From contig NZ_LQBO01000001.1 in the NCBI RefSeq assembly GCF_001507555.1, positions 1,612,001 to 1,676,000 of the forward strand: a stretch of DNA of 64,000 bases, given 5' to 3'. This DNA comes from Thiomicrospira sp. XS5. GTDB taxonomy: Bacteria; Pseudomonadota; Gammaproteobacteria; Thiomicrospirales; Thiomicrospiraceae. The notes under the pieces are model-generated. The model was not told where the DNA came from. It was given only the letters and a program-made list of their open reading frames with translations, and ran no database searches. The position numbers were made by a program, and so were the translations under genes. Below, one piece after another: positions 11,151 through 19,435 of this stretch. Position 1 is the stretch's first letter; each line of letters starts with the position of its first letter.

Positions 11151-11924
11151 ATGTTGGATTACTTGAGATACCACTTTAAAAATTTGTGGTTCCGCGACAA
11201 ATCGGAAGACATCGTTTTCATCAATAAATACGCCGTGCAGATGCGCGCCGGCTTGATGTTGATTTTGCCTATTTACATGGTTATTGTCTTGTTTACCACG
11301 GTTTTGGCACCGACTTGGACGGTGTTGCCGAATACCCTGGTGGAAGAGACGTTCGACGTAACGCAGGATTGGCGCACCATTTTTAACGTGCAAGCTTTCC
11401 GCACGCCGTTTGACTACACCATTCCCACCATTGTGTTGTTGTATGGCATGTTTGAAATGATTGTCGGCATGTTTACCCGCACGGCCTATTTATCGCCGAC
11501 CATTCACATCGCCACCTTTTTAACCCGTAATATCCGTCCGAAATGGGAACCGCTGAAACCCAAACGTTTCGCCTGGCTGATTGGTGCCACGCTGATTACC
11601 TTGTGTTTGCTGTTCTTTAACCCGGATACCGCGGCGCGTTTCGTTAACGACTTGTTCGGTTCGCAGATTCTGCCGACCGACCAGAACTGGATGCCGGATT
11701 TCATCCCGCTGTTGGTGGGCATTTGTTTCTTGCTGATGTGGATGGAGGCCGTGTTTGGGTTCTGTCTGGGCTGTAAAATGCACTGGATATTGGCCAAGCT
11801 GGGTATTTTCAAAGAGCATTGCTACGATTGCATGAATGTCGATTTCGACCAGCGCGCCTGGATCGAAGAACGTAAAGCGGCTGAAAAAGCCTTGAAAGAC
11901 GGCGGTTCCAAAGACAAAGATTAA
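11151..11924 (+). CDS. DUF4395-like integral membrane protein
   Basis: A 257-aa inner-membrane protein with about four hydrophobic segments and a polar, charged C-terminus. The motif GFCLGCKMH near residue 205 resembles the conserved cysteine motif of DUF4395, and a second Cys pair lies in EHCYDCMN. No function is established for the family; cysteine placement suggests redox or metal chemistry at the membrane, which is inference. AAGGA lies seven bases before the ATG. The upstream spacer is AT-rich with repeated GAATATA-like units. A palindrome copy follows 30 bases after the stop. Confidence 0.65.
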   Translation: MLDYLRYHFKNLWFRDKSEDIVFINKYAVQMRAGLMLILPIYMVIVLFTTVLAPTWTVLPNTLVEETFDVTQDWRTIFNVQAFRTPFDYTIPTIVLLYGMFEMIVGMFTRTAYLSPTIHIATFLTRNIRPKWEPLKPKRFAWLIGATLITLCLLFFNPDTAARFVNDLFGSQILPTDQNWMPDFIPLLVGICFLLMWMEAVFGFCLGCKMHWILAKLGIFKEHCYDCMNVDFDQRAWIEERKAAEKALKDGGSKDKD

Positions 11925-11954
11925 ACGATTAACCCGTCCTTTTCTTTAAAGTGC

Positions 11955-11964
11955 CCAGGCCTGG
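11955..11964. repeat. CCAGGCCTGG palindrome after the DUF4395-like gene
   Basis: Exact copy 30 bases after the stop and followed by TTATTTTT, consistent with a weak intrinsic terminator on the plus strand. Confidence 0.9.
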
Positions 11965-12049
11965 TTATTTTTGCTTTAAATTCATTTTTCATATTAATAT
12001 GTACGTATTGTGCCTAATTAAATATAAATGAGGAATTTAAAACGCATCA

Positions 12050-12757
12050 ATGGAAGCCTTAACGGAATATGTAAAAAACCAAGTCTGGTTGCTTGAATAC
12101 CCCATTCGGTTTGAAGGGATGGATCTGTTCGGGCGAATGACCCTTATCCGTTTGGAAAATGGCGACCTGCTTATTCATGATCCCTGCAAAATAACCGATG
12201 CCATCCAGCAGCAGATTGATGACATTGGCTCGGTAAAATATATTGTTGCACCGGGCAGTTATCACCATCTATTCGTGACCGATTTTCAAGCGAAGTATCC
12301 GCAAGCGGAAACCTTTTTATGCCCTGGCTTGGAAAGGAAGCGACCGGATATTCCCTTTGACTGGATACTCGGTAATAAACCGGACCCGAGATGGGCGAAT
12401 GAAATCGACCAAGTGGTAGTGAGCGGCACCAAATATATGTGGGAAGTCGTTTTTTTCCATAAACCTTCCAAGACCTTGATTCTTGTTGATTTACTGGAAA
12501 ATATTGGTGACGACTACCGGCATCATACCAATTGGGTTTTGCGATTCTGGTGGAAGTTTGTTTTCGGCATGTGGAACAAGCCTAAACCTGCTCCGGAATA
12601 TCAAATCGGCTGGGGAAATAAAAAAATCGTTCAGACGGCATTGAATAAAATTCTGGACTGGCAGGCGGAAAGGGCGATTATTGCGCATGGCGAAACCATT
12701 GAAGAAGGCGTCAATGAGGTCTTGTCCGAGGCTTGGAAAAAGGTCTTAAAAGCATAA
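12050..12757 (+). CDS. DUF4336 domain-containing protein
   Basis: A 235-aa soluble protein matching the style of DUF4336, a family with a metallo-beta-lactamase-like fold. A conserved GSYHHLF segment lies near residue 69, and further acidic and histidine residues (LVDLLENIGDDYRHH) could bind metal, but the classical HXHXDH motif is absent. The reaction is unknown. The gene is monocistronic, with a palindrome copy on each side. Confidence 0.65.
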   Translation: MEALTEYVKNQVWLLEYPIRFEGMDLFGRMTLIRLENGDLLIHDPCKITDAIQQQIDDIGSVKYIVAPGSYHHLFVTDFQAKYPQAETFLCPGLERKRPDIPFDWILGNKPDPRWANEIDQVVVSGTKYMWEVVFFHKPSKTLILVDLLENIGDDYRHHTNWVLRFWWKFVFGMWNKPKPAPEYQIGWGNKKIVQTALNKILDWQAERAIIAHGETIEEGVNEVLSEAWKKVLKA

Positions 12758-12786
12758 TTTGATTCGCATTCAATTCTGAATAAACA

Positions 12787-12796
12787 CCAGGCCTGG
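12787..12796. repeat. CCAGGCCTGG palindrome after the DUF4336 gene
   Basis: Exact copy 29 bases after the stop; third successive gene in this stretch to carry one in its 3' flank. Confidence 0.9.
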
Positions 12797-12852
12797 GCGA
12801 TTTAGGGAATTCAGTCTATAATCAACGTTTATCCATTTTACGAGGTGATTCG

Positions 12853-13011
12853 GTGCCGGGAATTCTAATTGCATTCAGCCTGTTGTTTATCGCCACGGTC
12901 ACCGCTTGGTATCACCGCAAAGCGGGCATCGTGCTGTTTATCATTTTTCTGGTGGTGGCGCTGGTGGTTTTTCGTCATCATGCGACCGATCATCTCGGTT
13001 TGCACCTTTAA
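12853..13011 (+). CDS. DUF5993-like small membrane protein
   Basis: A 52-aa frame with a GTG start at 12853, preceded by GAGGTG at 12842-12847. It encodes two hydrophobic helices separated by a short basic turn (TAWYHRKAG) and ends in a His-rich tail. Size, two-helix plan and position directly upstream of a dsbB gene match the DUF5993 family, which is typically found beside DsbB homologues. The dsbB-like gene starts 15 bases later and has no strong ribosome site of its own, so translational coupling is likely. A partner role in quinone-linked disulfide formation is inference. Confidence 0.7.
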   Translation: MPGILIAFSLLFIATVTAWYHRKAGIVLFIIFLVVALVVFRHHATDHLGLHL

Positions 13012-13026
13012 AGGCCGTTTTCTTTT

Positions 13027-13590
13027 ATGCCATTTTTCACGCTCCCCAACCTTTTTAAATGGAAAAGCATCGTTGAAATCCTCGGCATTTGCTTGATGAT
13101 TGCCGCGGCGTTTTATTATCAGTTGTTCCTGGACGAATTACCGTGCCCTTTATGTTTGTTGCAACGCATGGGGCTATTGGCCATCGCATTCGGTTTTATG
13201 CTGAACCTGCGATATGGCGCACATCCCGGTCACTATGGATTATCGTTGCTGGCAGCGGTTTTGACCGGGCTCATTGCGTTACGTCAGGTCAGTTTGCACA
13301 TTAATGATTCGGAAGGCTATGGTTCGGCCGTGCTGGGGTTGCATATGTACACTTGGGTGTTTGTCATCGCCGTGGTGGCGGTGATTTATATCGCCATCGT
13401 GATGAGCTATGCTGGCCAATATGCACTGAATCAAGGTGCGGACACGTCTAAAGCCTTTCAACGATTCAGTAGACTGGCCTTTGTGGCATTGAGTGTGATG
13501 CTGTTTGCGGATGTGGCGACGGTTTTGTTGGAGTGCGGTTTGCAGGAATGTCCGGATAATCCGACTCAGTATCGCTGGCTTTCGTCATAA
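13027..13590 (+). CDS. Disulfide bond formation protein B (DsbB family, variant cysteine layout)
   Basis: A 187-aa inner-membrane protein with about five helices. The first redox pair Cys40-Pro-Leu-Cys43 sits after helix 1, as in DsbB, and the QRMG segment for quinone contact follows. The second periplasmic loop (around HINDSEGYGS) has no cysteine. Instead Cys170 and Cys175 lie in the C-terminal tail after helix 5, which this topology places in the periplasm. DsbB reoxidises DsbA and passes electrons to quinone; here the second pair appears relocated. No dsbA is in the window. Confidence 0.85.
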   Translation: MPFFTLPNLFKWKSIVEILGICLMIAAAFYYQLFLDELPCPLCLLQRMGLLAIAFGFMLNLRYGAHPGHYGLSLLAAVLTGLIALRQVSLHINDSEGYGSAVLGLHMYTWVFVIAVVAVIYIAIVMSYAGQYALNQGADTSKAFQRFSRLAFVALSVMLFADVATVLLECGLQECPDNPTQYRWLSS

Positions 13591-13617
13591 ATAACGCACT
13601 GAGCCGAAACGACCGCC

Positions 13618-13965
13618 ATGAAAACTTCCAATGATTTCCTATCGACATTGAATGATGTGTTTGTGTTGTTCGGTGCCATTGAGGCCAAACGAATGTTCGG
13701 CGGTTACGGCTTGTATCATCAGGGGGTGATGTTTGGATTGGTGTCCGGTAACGAATTGTTTTTGAAAACGGACGATGAATCGGCGCAAACGTTTATCGAG
13801 CAAGGGTTACTGCCGTTCGAATATTCACGGGATGGGGGCCGGGTGCAATTATCTTATTATGCGGCGCCGGAGGTTATTTTCGATGACTCGGAAGAGGCCA
13901 AAGAGTGGGCCGAACGGGCTTATGAAGCGGCGTTAAGGTCAAGCTCGGCCACAAGGGGTAAGTGA
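13618..13965 (+). CDS. TfoX/Sxy N-terminal domain protein
   Basis: A 115-aa protein consisting of a TfoX_N domain only (MFGGYGLYHQGVMFGL at about residues 25-40). Full-length TfoX/Sxy is a competence regulator, but single-domain relatives are common and mostly uncharacterised. The last 46 bases overlap the 3' end of the convergent EEP gene on the other strand. The presence of a possible competence-related gene in a window full of a short repeated palindrome is suggestive only. Confidence 0.8.
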   Translation: MKTSNDFLSTLNDVFVLFGAIEAKRMFGGYGLYHQGVMFGLVSGNELFLKTDDESAQTFIEQGLLPFEYSRDGGRVQLSYYAAPEVIFDDSEEAKEWAERAYEAALRSSSATRGK

Positions 13966-14618
13966 TCGGAAGCTTGTCTGGCCAGCGGGCTGCGGTGGGT
14001 GTTTAAACTTTTCAATACGGGCCGAGGGGCGGCCCATATACGATCCAATGACAACATCGGTAATTTCGTTGGCCAGGTTCGTCGAAAAGGCGTGTTTGGG
14101 AAGCGACTATGTAAGGCTCTTAACGGTCGTCCCCATAACCACCATTCATTCAGGTCACCAGCCAGTATGACAACGTCATGAGCATTATCGTTAAAAATCG
14201 TTAATAGACGTTCCACTTGTTCGCGGCGTTCTGACGGCCGTAAGCCAAGGTGGGTCGCGACCAGTTGTAACCGAATACCGCCCAGCAAGAATGAAACATC
14301 CATTGCCTTTCGAGGTTCGCGGCCGGTCACACTGAGATCATGAGACCGAACCTCTTGATAGGGAAGCCGTGTCAGGACGGCATTGCCGTAATCACTGTCG
14401 CCTAACTTCATGGTGTTGCCCGCCAGAGCGGTGCATTGGGTCGCTTGTGCTAAATGGTTCAGCGCGTCAAATTCATGGCCGGGGCAGGATTCCACTTCCT
14501 GCAAGACAATCACATCTGCGTTGATTTCCTGAAGCACCGCCGCGCACCGCTCGACGGATTGCACGCCATCGTGACCGATACAACGGTGTAGGTTCCAGCT
14601 GACTAATTTGATGTTCAT
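13920..14618 (-). CDS. Endonuclease/exonuclease/phosphatase (EEP) family protein
   Basis: A 232-aa EEP-fold hydrolase. Metal-binding and catalytic landmarks are present: SWNLH at the N-terminus, LQEVES near residue 39, AGDLNEW in the middle and SDHLPLV near the end. The gene begins 8 bases after the phospholipase D-VTT gene and is probably cotranscribed with it; an EEP gene beside a cardiolipin-synthase-like gene is also seen in E. coli (ybhP-clsB). The substrate could be a phospholipid head group or nucleic acid. Its 3' end overlaps the TfoX-N gene by 46 bases in antisense. Confidence 0.82.
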   Translation of the reverse strand: MNIKLVSWNLHRCIGHDGVQSVERCAAVLQEINADVIVLQEVESCPGHEFDALNHLAQATQCTALAGNTMKLGDSDYGNAVLTRLPYQEVRSHDLSVTGREPRKAMDVSFLLGGIRLQLVATHLGLRPSERREQVERLLTIFNDNAHDVVILAGDLNEWWLWGRPLRALHSRFPNTPFRRTWPTKLPMLSLDRIWAAPRPVLKSLNTHRSPLARQASDHLPLVAELDLNAAS

Positions 14619-14626
14619 GGTTTTCG

Positions 14627-16810
14627 TTATTGTCCTTGCTCGCGTTTCCGGGATTTATAGCGCAGCCATTTACGCAGTCCAAACATCATCAAAACAATCG
14701 CCACCACCCAAAAGGCCAGCCAAATGAGGTTGCCGCCACTAGGCTCTTTTATTGAGCGTAACACCTTGTCGGTGAACAGCGCAATGGCCGCCATACCGGG
14801 CAAAAAACCAATGAAAGATCCTAATACAAAATCCCGTAATCGAATGTGTGAGGCACCGGCAACCACATTGATCACCGCAAAAGGCGCGATGGGGATGATG
14901 CGCATCGTAATAATCGTTAAAACCCCGCGTTTGGATAACTTCTGGCTGATGCGATGCAAACGGTTTCCCGCGTAATGTTTCAGAAGGGCGTGCCCGGCCC
15001 ATTGACCCACCCAATAGGACAACACCGCGCTGAGCAGGGCACCCGACAAGGCATAGGCAAATCCCAGCGAGGACCCGAAGACCAATATCACGGCCACTAC
15101 CAACAGCGTTAGGGGCACGGCGAGCGTGGCGGCGACAGCAAATATTGGAATCACAAGCCAGGGTGCAAGTGATTGCGATTCCAGTAAGGTGATATAACGC
15201 ATCATCTGGTCGATATTCAGCCAGTCGCTTAACGGCGTCCAGCGCCATACGGCGACCAAAACCAATAACAGCGTCAATAGCAAAGCGACTTTTAGAAAGT
15301 GCCGAGCCGTATGGGGTTTGTCTTTATTCGGCACGAAATGGTTCACAAGATGATCGGGGTGATACGGCTGTTCAGGGTCGATTAGGGCGGATTCGGGCAC
15401 CAGTTGATCGACTTCCGGTGTGACGTTTGTATGCAGCGTCTGTAAGGTACGTTCGCCACCTTGGTGCAATTCAATCACGCGGATCAGAGAGGGATGTTCC
15501 GCTTCACTGTTTTGCAGTGTCGTAGTGTCGATACCCAGGTGTTCACTCATCAAGGTACGCCGGATTTTCTGAATCGCGTAATAAGCCTCTGATTCGATTT
15601 CCGCTTCAATGAAAAGATCGCACTCACTGTCCAGCCCCATCGAACGGTTGCTGAGGTTGGAGGATGCCACCCGAAGCATGTAATCATCAATAATCATACA
15701 CTTGGCATGAACCATTAAAGAGACATCCGTATCGCTTGCGAGTTGCGGATAATACAGCCGCAAACGGTTTGCGTGATCGGCTTCCTGCAGTTTTTTGACC
15801 AGACGGGCACGCAATACATCCATGGTATGCTGCTCAAGCCATCCGCCGGTTTTTTCCGGCATCACGATGATGATTTCGGGCCCGTTTTCAAGCTGTAAAC
15901 TCGCAACGAGCGCTTGTTGAATCGCATTCGATGTCAGGTATTGGTTTTCGATATAAATAAAGTGCTCTGCGGCGGATATACTGTCCAGATAAAGTTGTTT
16001 CACTTCCTGGACCGCGGGGTGTCCACGATATTGCGCCAGTGTTCGTGCTATGCCGACCGGCACATTACGCATCAATGGCGTTATGGAAGCGGGCCAAGGA
16101 TCATGCTCTAAGTCACCGTCTGGCGCGTTTGGCGAATTCGGTTGAGTCGGGACGGCCGGGGCCGTTTGGGTTCCGGTCGCACGCTGCCAGCGTTCACGTG
16201 CCAGCTGCCCTAAAGCTTTGGCCGCATCGCCATCCACCACCATTTGAACATCATGGAAAGGGGGATAAGGCTTGCCGTCTGGGTCTTTTCGTCTGGCATC
16301 GTCAATGGCATGCTCGGGGGTATCCCAGCGCCATTTGCTCAGGTCAAAGCCGCCGGAAAATCCTACGCAATCGTCAACCACCACGACCTTTTGGTGTTGA
16401 GAAGCGCCAACCGGGTGCTGACTGTCTAAATGAAAATGAACACGCGAGTGGGTTTTCTTGTTAAACACGTACAAAGGGCGGCTTTCGCGTTCCAATGTAT
16501 AGATGGATGCAAAGTCCCAAGTCAGCACAAAAACATCGACATGGTGTTCTCGTGCGATGAAATCCAATAATTCGCCCAGTTCAATCGGGTGTTCATGGTC
16601 AGAGTCGTCTCGCACCAGCTTTAATCGGCTGTGTAAATCCCAACCCAGAATGAACACCGAGTCACGCGCCGAAAGAATGGCTTCACGTATCGCGCGAAAA
16701 TAGGCTTCGCCATCAATGGCCACCGCGGCACGGTTCGCATTCACTTTTTGCCAGCAATTTTCGCCAGGGGTGAGGATTGAAGTGCGCCTCTCCCCAATCA
16801 TGTCGTGCAT
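14627..16810 (-). CDS. Phospholipase D family protein fused to a VTT (DedA/TVP38-like) membrane domain
   Basis: A 727-aa two-part protein. The N-terminal part has two HKD motifs, His139-Gln-Lys141 with Asp146 and His368-Ala-Lys370 with Asp375, so it is a catalytically complete PLD/cardiolipin-synthase-type enzyme. After a polar linker near residue 500, the C-terminal 200 residues form a multi-helix VTT domain of the TVP38/TMEM64 type, a family tied to lipid scrambling. The start at 16810 has AAGGA six bases upstream on the minus strand. The fusion suggests phosphatidyl transfer coupled to lipid movement at the inner membrane (inference). Confidence 0.9.
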   Translation of the reverse strand: MHDMIGERRTSILTPGENCWQKVNANRAAVAIDGEAYFRAIREAILSARDSVFILGWDLHSRLKLVRDDSDHEHPIELGELLDFIAREHHVDVFVLTWDFASIYTLERESRPLYVFNKKTHSRVHFHLDSQHPVGASQHQKVVVVDDCVGFSGGFDLSKWRWDTPEHAIDDARRKDPDGKPYPPFHDVQMVVDGDAAKALGQLARERWQRATGTQTAPAVPTQPNSPNAPDGDLEHDPWPASITPLMRNVPVGIARTLAQYRGHPAVQEVKQLYLDSISAAEHFIYIENQYLTSNAIQQALVASLQLENGPEIIIVMPEKTGGWLEQHTMDVLRARLVKKLQEADHANRLRLYYPQLASDTDVSLMVHAKCMIIDDYMLRVASSNLSNRSMGLDSECDLFIEAEIESEAYYAIQKIRRTLMSEHLGIDTTTLQNSEAEHPSLIRVIELHQGGERTLQTLHTNVTPEVDQLVPESALIDPEQPYHPDHLVNHFVPNKDKPHTARHFLKVALLLTLLLVLVAVWRWTPLSDWLNIDQMMRYITLLESQSLAPWLVIPIFAVAATLAVPLTLLVVAVILVFGSSLGFAYALSGALLSAVLSYWVGQWAGHALLKHYAGNRLHRISQKLSKRGVLTIITMRIIPIAPFAVINVVAGASHIRLRDFVLGSFIGFLPGMAAIALFTDKVLRSIKEPSGGNLIWLAFWVVAIVLMMFGLRKWLRYKSRKREQGQ

Positions 16811-16965
16811 AGAATATCCTTAAAAACCTGATGAATGGTTCTGATGAATCATGGGCTGATTGAAACAGGATAACCGCCCAAGGTCAGAAAGCCAATCGGG
16901 AATGACCGGATTACTGGATTCAGGGTTATGAGACGACCAATGAATGGAGCTTGTTTCGGGGAAGC

Positions 16966-17040
16966 CTAGAGTGACACCGGTTGGCGACGTTCGTCGCTTT
17001 CCGGTTGGGGATATTCCAGTGGCGTGCCGGCGAAAATGCT
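16966..17040 (-). pseudogene. Remnant of a DJ-1/PfpI gene 3' end
   Basis: On the minus strand, immediately past fghA, a frame ends with LEYPQPESDERRQPVSL and a TAG stop. The intact DJ-1 gene at 19436-20068 ends MEYPYPESNERRINLSS. The nucleotides also align around GCTTTCCGG and GGATATTCCA. The rest of the gene is missing, and fghA ends 17 bases upstream. The most economical reading is a truncated paralogue left when fghA-frmA was joined here. Confidence 0.6.
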
Positions 17041-17056
17041 GGCCGAGGGGGAGGCG

Positions 17057-17902
17057 TTATTTTTGCGAAAGGGCCTTAGCGTGGTAGGCGATATGCTCAC
17101 CAATGAAGGTGGCGATAAAGTGATAACTGTGGTCGTAGCCATCCTGCATTCTGAGTTGCAGGTTAATGCCGTTATCGTCACAGGCTTTTTGCAACGCTTC
17201 GGGCTGTAACTGACCTTCGGTTAAAAATTCATCCGCCGTACCCTGATCAACCAAAATGTGTTCACAAGATGCGCCGTTTTCAATCAATTTAACCGCATCA
17301 TAAGACGCCCAATCACGTTGATTTTCTTTACCTAAGTAGGCTGTAAAACAACCTTGTCCCCAGCCGCATTGTGTTGGGTGACAAATGGGCGAAAAGGCCG
17401 AGACCGATCGAAAAGCCCCTGGGTTTTTTAATGCACAAATTAAGGCACCGTGCCCACCCATGGAATGACCACTAATGGACTTGACGCCAGCCATCACCGG
17501 AAAATTCTGCTCAATCAAATCGGGCAGCTCGGTGGTGACGTAATCATACATTTGATAATGCTTCGCCCAAGGTTCTTGCGTGGCATTCACGTAAAAACCG
17601 GCGCCTTTTCCTAAGTCATAGCGATCGGGTTCATCCGCCACATCATCACCGCGAGGGCTGGTGTCCGGCATCACCAAGGCAATGCCGTTTTCGGCGGCAT
17701 AGCGTTGTGCACCTGCTTTAACACGCACATTGTCGTCTGTGCAGGTTAAACCGGATAACCAGTACAAAGCCGGAACGGCTTGCGTTTCCGCTTGTGGCGG
17801 CAAATAAACCGAAAAGGTCATCTCGCATTGGCAGCTATCCGAGAAATGCGTGTAGCGGTTGAGAAAACCGCCAAATTCTTTAATGCTTTCTATTTGTTTC
17901 AT
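17057..17902 (-). CDS. fghA: S-formylglutathione hydrolase
   Basis: A 281-aa cytosolic esterase-fold hydrolase that splits S-formylglutathione into formate and glutathione, the second step of formaldehyde detoxification. The nucleophile Ser147 is in GHSMGGHG, with Asp near 225 (LVDQGTAD) and His in DGYDHSYHF completing the triad. It lies 57 bases downstream of frmA and is very likely in the same operon. Just past its stop is a DJ-1 gene remnant. Confidence 0.95.
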   Translation of the reverse strand: MKQIESIKEFGGFLNRYTHFSDSCQCEMTFSVYLPPQAETQAVPALYWLSGLTCTDDNVRVKAGAQRYAAENGIALVMPDTSPRGDDVADEPDRYDLGKGAGFYVNATQEPWAKHYQMYDYVTTELPDLIEQNFPVMAGVKSISGHSMGGHGALICALKNPGAFRSVSAFSPICHPTQCGWGQGCFTAYLGKENQRDWASYDAVKLIENGASCEHILVDQGTADEFLTEGQLQPEALQKACDDNGINLQLRMQDGYDHSYHFIATFIGEHIAYHAKALSQK

Positions 17903-17959
17903 GTTTCATTCATTCCATTATCTATCTCATTATTTTAAAAAAGATCATAATCCGCGTTT

Positions 17960-19069
17960 TTAAAAAATAATGACTGAGCGAATACTTTCGCCGCTGTGCA
18001 TTAAATCAAATGCTTTATTAATGTCTTCCAAGCCCATTGTGTGGGTCACGAAAGCATCCAGCTCGATTTCACCGTCCATATAACGTTCCACATAACCGGG
18101 TAATTCACTGCGGCCTTTCACGCCACCAAACGCGCTTCCTTTCCAGGTACGACCGACGACCAAGTTAAACGGACGAGTCGAAACTTCCTGACCGGCGCCT
18201 GCCACACCAATAACGGTGGAAACCCCCCAGCCCATGCGAGTGCATTCCAGTGCATCGCGCATCACCTCGACATTACCGATACATTCAAAGGAGTAATCGA
18301 CGCCGCCGTTCGTAATCTCGGCGATGTACTCGCTGACTTTGCCATCCACGCTTCTTGGGTTCACAAAATCCGTCGCGCCGAGTGCTTTGGCCATTTCCCA
18401 TTTGCTTGGGTTCAGGTCCACCGCAATAATCCGTGAAGCCTTCGCCATAACCGCGCCTTGAATACAAGACAGCCCGATTCCGCCTAAACCGAATACGGCC
18501 ACCGTCGAACCGGCTTCCACTTTAGCGGTATTGAGTACCGCGCCAATTCCCGTGGTGACGCCGCAACCGAGTAAACAGACCTTATCCAACGGCGCTTCTT
18601 TATTGATTTTAGCCAATGCGATTTCCGGAACCACCGTGTATTCAGCAAAAGTGGAACAGCCCATGTAATGGTAAATTGGCTTACCATTTTTGGAAAAACG
18701 GCGTGTTCCATCCGGCATATAGCCTGTCCAAACCGTTCCGGCAATGGATTGGCATAAATTGCTTTTCGTAGAGTTGCAGTATTCGCATTCTCCGCATTCG
18801 GGAATATACAACGGAATGACATGGTCGCCAGGTTTCAAATCTTTAACACCGGGGCCGCATTCGACCACTTCGCAGCCGCCTTCGTGTCCTAAAATGGCTG
18901 GAAAAACACCTTCAGGGTCATCACCAGACAAGGTGAACGCATCCGTATGGCAAACGCCTGATGCAACTACCTTTAATAGGACTTCACCCTCTCTTGGGCC
19001 TTCTACTTCAACTTCTTCAATTTCTAAAGGTTTTTTGGGTTCCCAAGCGACAGCTGCTTTACATTTCAT
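17960..19069 (-). CDS. frmA: S-(hydroxymethyl)glutathione dehydrogenase / class III alcohol dehydrogenase
   Basis: A 369-aa zinc enzyme that oxidises S-hydroxymethylglutathione with NAD. Catalytic zinc ligands are Cys40 (SGVCHTD), His62 (GHEGGCEV) and a Cys near 169 (LLGCGVTTG). The structural zinc site is Cys92, Cys95, Cys98 and Cys106. The nucleotide-binding GLGGIG lies near 195. It heads the frmA-fghA pair; no frmR is next to it, but a CsoR/FrmR-like operator candidate lies upstream at 19232. Confidence 0.96.
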   Translation of the reverse strand: MKCKAAVAWEPKKPLEIEEVEVEGPREGEVLLKVVASGVCHTDAFTLSGDDPEGVFPAILGHEGGCEVVECGPGVKDLKPGDHVIPLYIPECGECEYCNSTKSNLCQSIAGTVWTGYMPDGTRRFSKNGKPIYHYMGCSTFAEYTVVPEIALAKINKEAPLDKVCLLGCGVTTGIGAVLNTAKVEAGSTVAVFGLGGIGLSCIQGAVMAKASRIIAVDLNPSKWEMAKALGATDFVNPRSVDGKVSEYIAEITNGGVDYSFECIGNVEVMRDALECTRMGWGVSTVIGVAGAGQEVSTRPFNLVVGRTWKGSAFGGVKGRSELPGYVERYMDGEIELDAFVTHTMGLEDINKAFDLMHSGESIRSVIIF

Positions 19070-19435
19070 CTGTTTAAGTCCCTATTTTTTTGGTCATTGA
19101 ATATACAGTGGGAGGGGAGCTAAGGCAGGAATAAATGAATGAATAAAAACGACTATCGTTTTTATCGTAGGACAAAAAACCGCCAATGGCTCGCCATGGC
19201 GTGTATTTTCAATCATACCCTAAAAAAATCCATACCCCTGAGGGAGTACTCATTATGGGGACTTTCCGTCTTTGAACTGTACGTGGTAGCCTGCCTTAAA
19301 CACGTTTCAAAAAGCCCTAATGGCCCGGCTTTTGAATATCGCATATTTGTTGAAAAATAAGGATGAGAACCGGATTAGGGAGGCGGGTCAGCTGAATGAA
19401 ATAAGCATTCAGCGTTTATTTTCGGCCTAATCCTA
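19070..19435. other. 366-bp intergenic region between frmA and the DJ-1 gene
   Basis: This should hold the leftward frmA promoter. The dyad ATACCCCTGA-GGGAGTACT at 19232-19250 resembles the C-tract/G-tract operators bound by CsoR/FrmR-family repressors, but no such gene is in the window. A 73-codon plus-strand frame at 19139-19360 has no family resemblance and only a weak ribosome site, so I do not call it a gene. Confidence 0.4.

Noticed and set aside
19139-19360. 73-codon plus-strand frame upstream of frmA
   Set aside because: No family resemblance, weak ribosome site, and it lies over the probable frmA control region.
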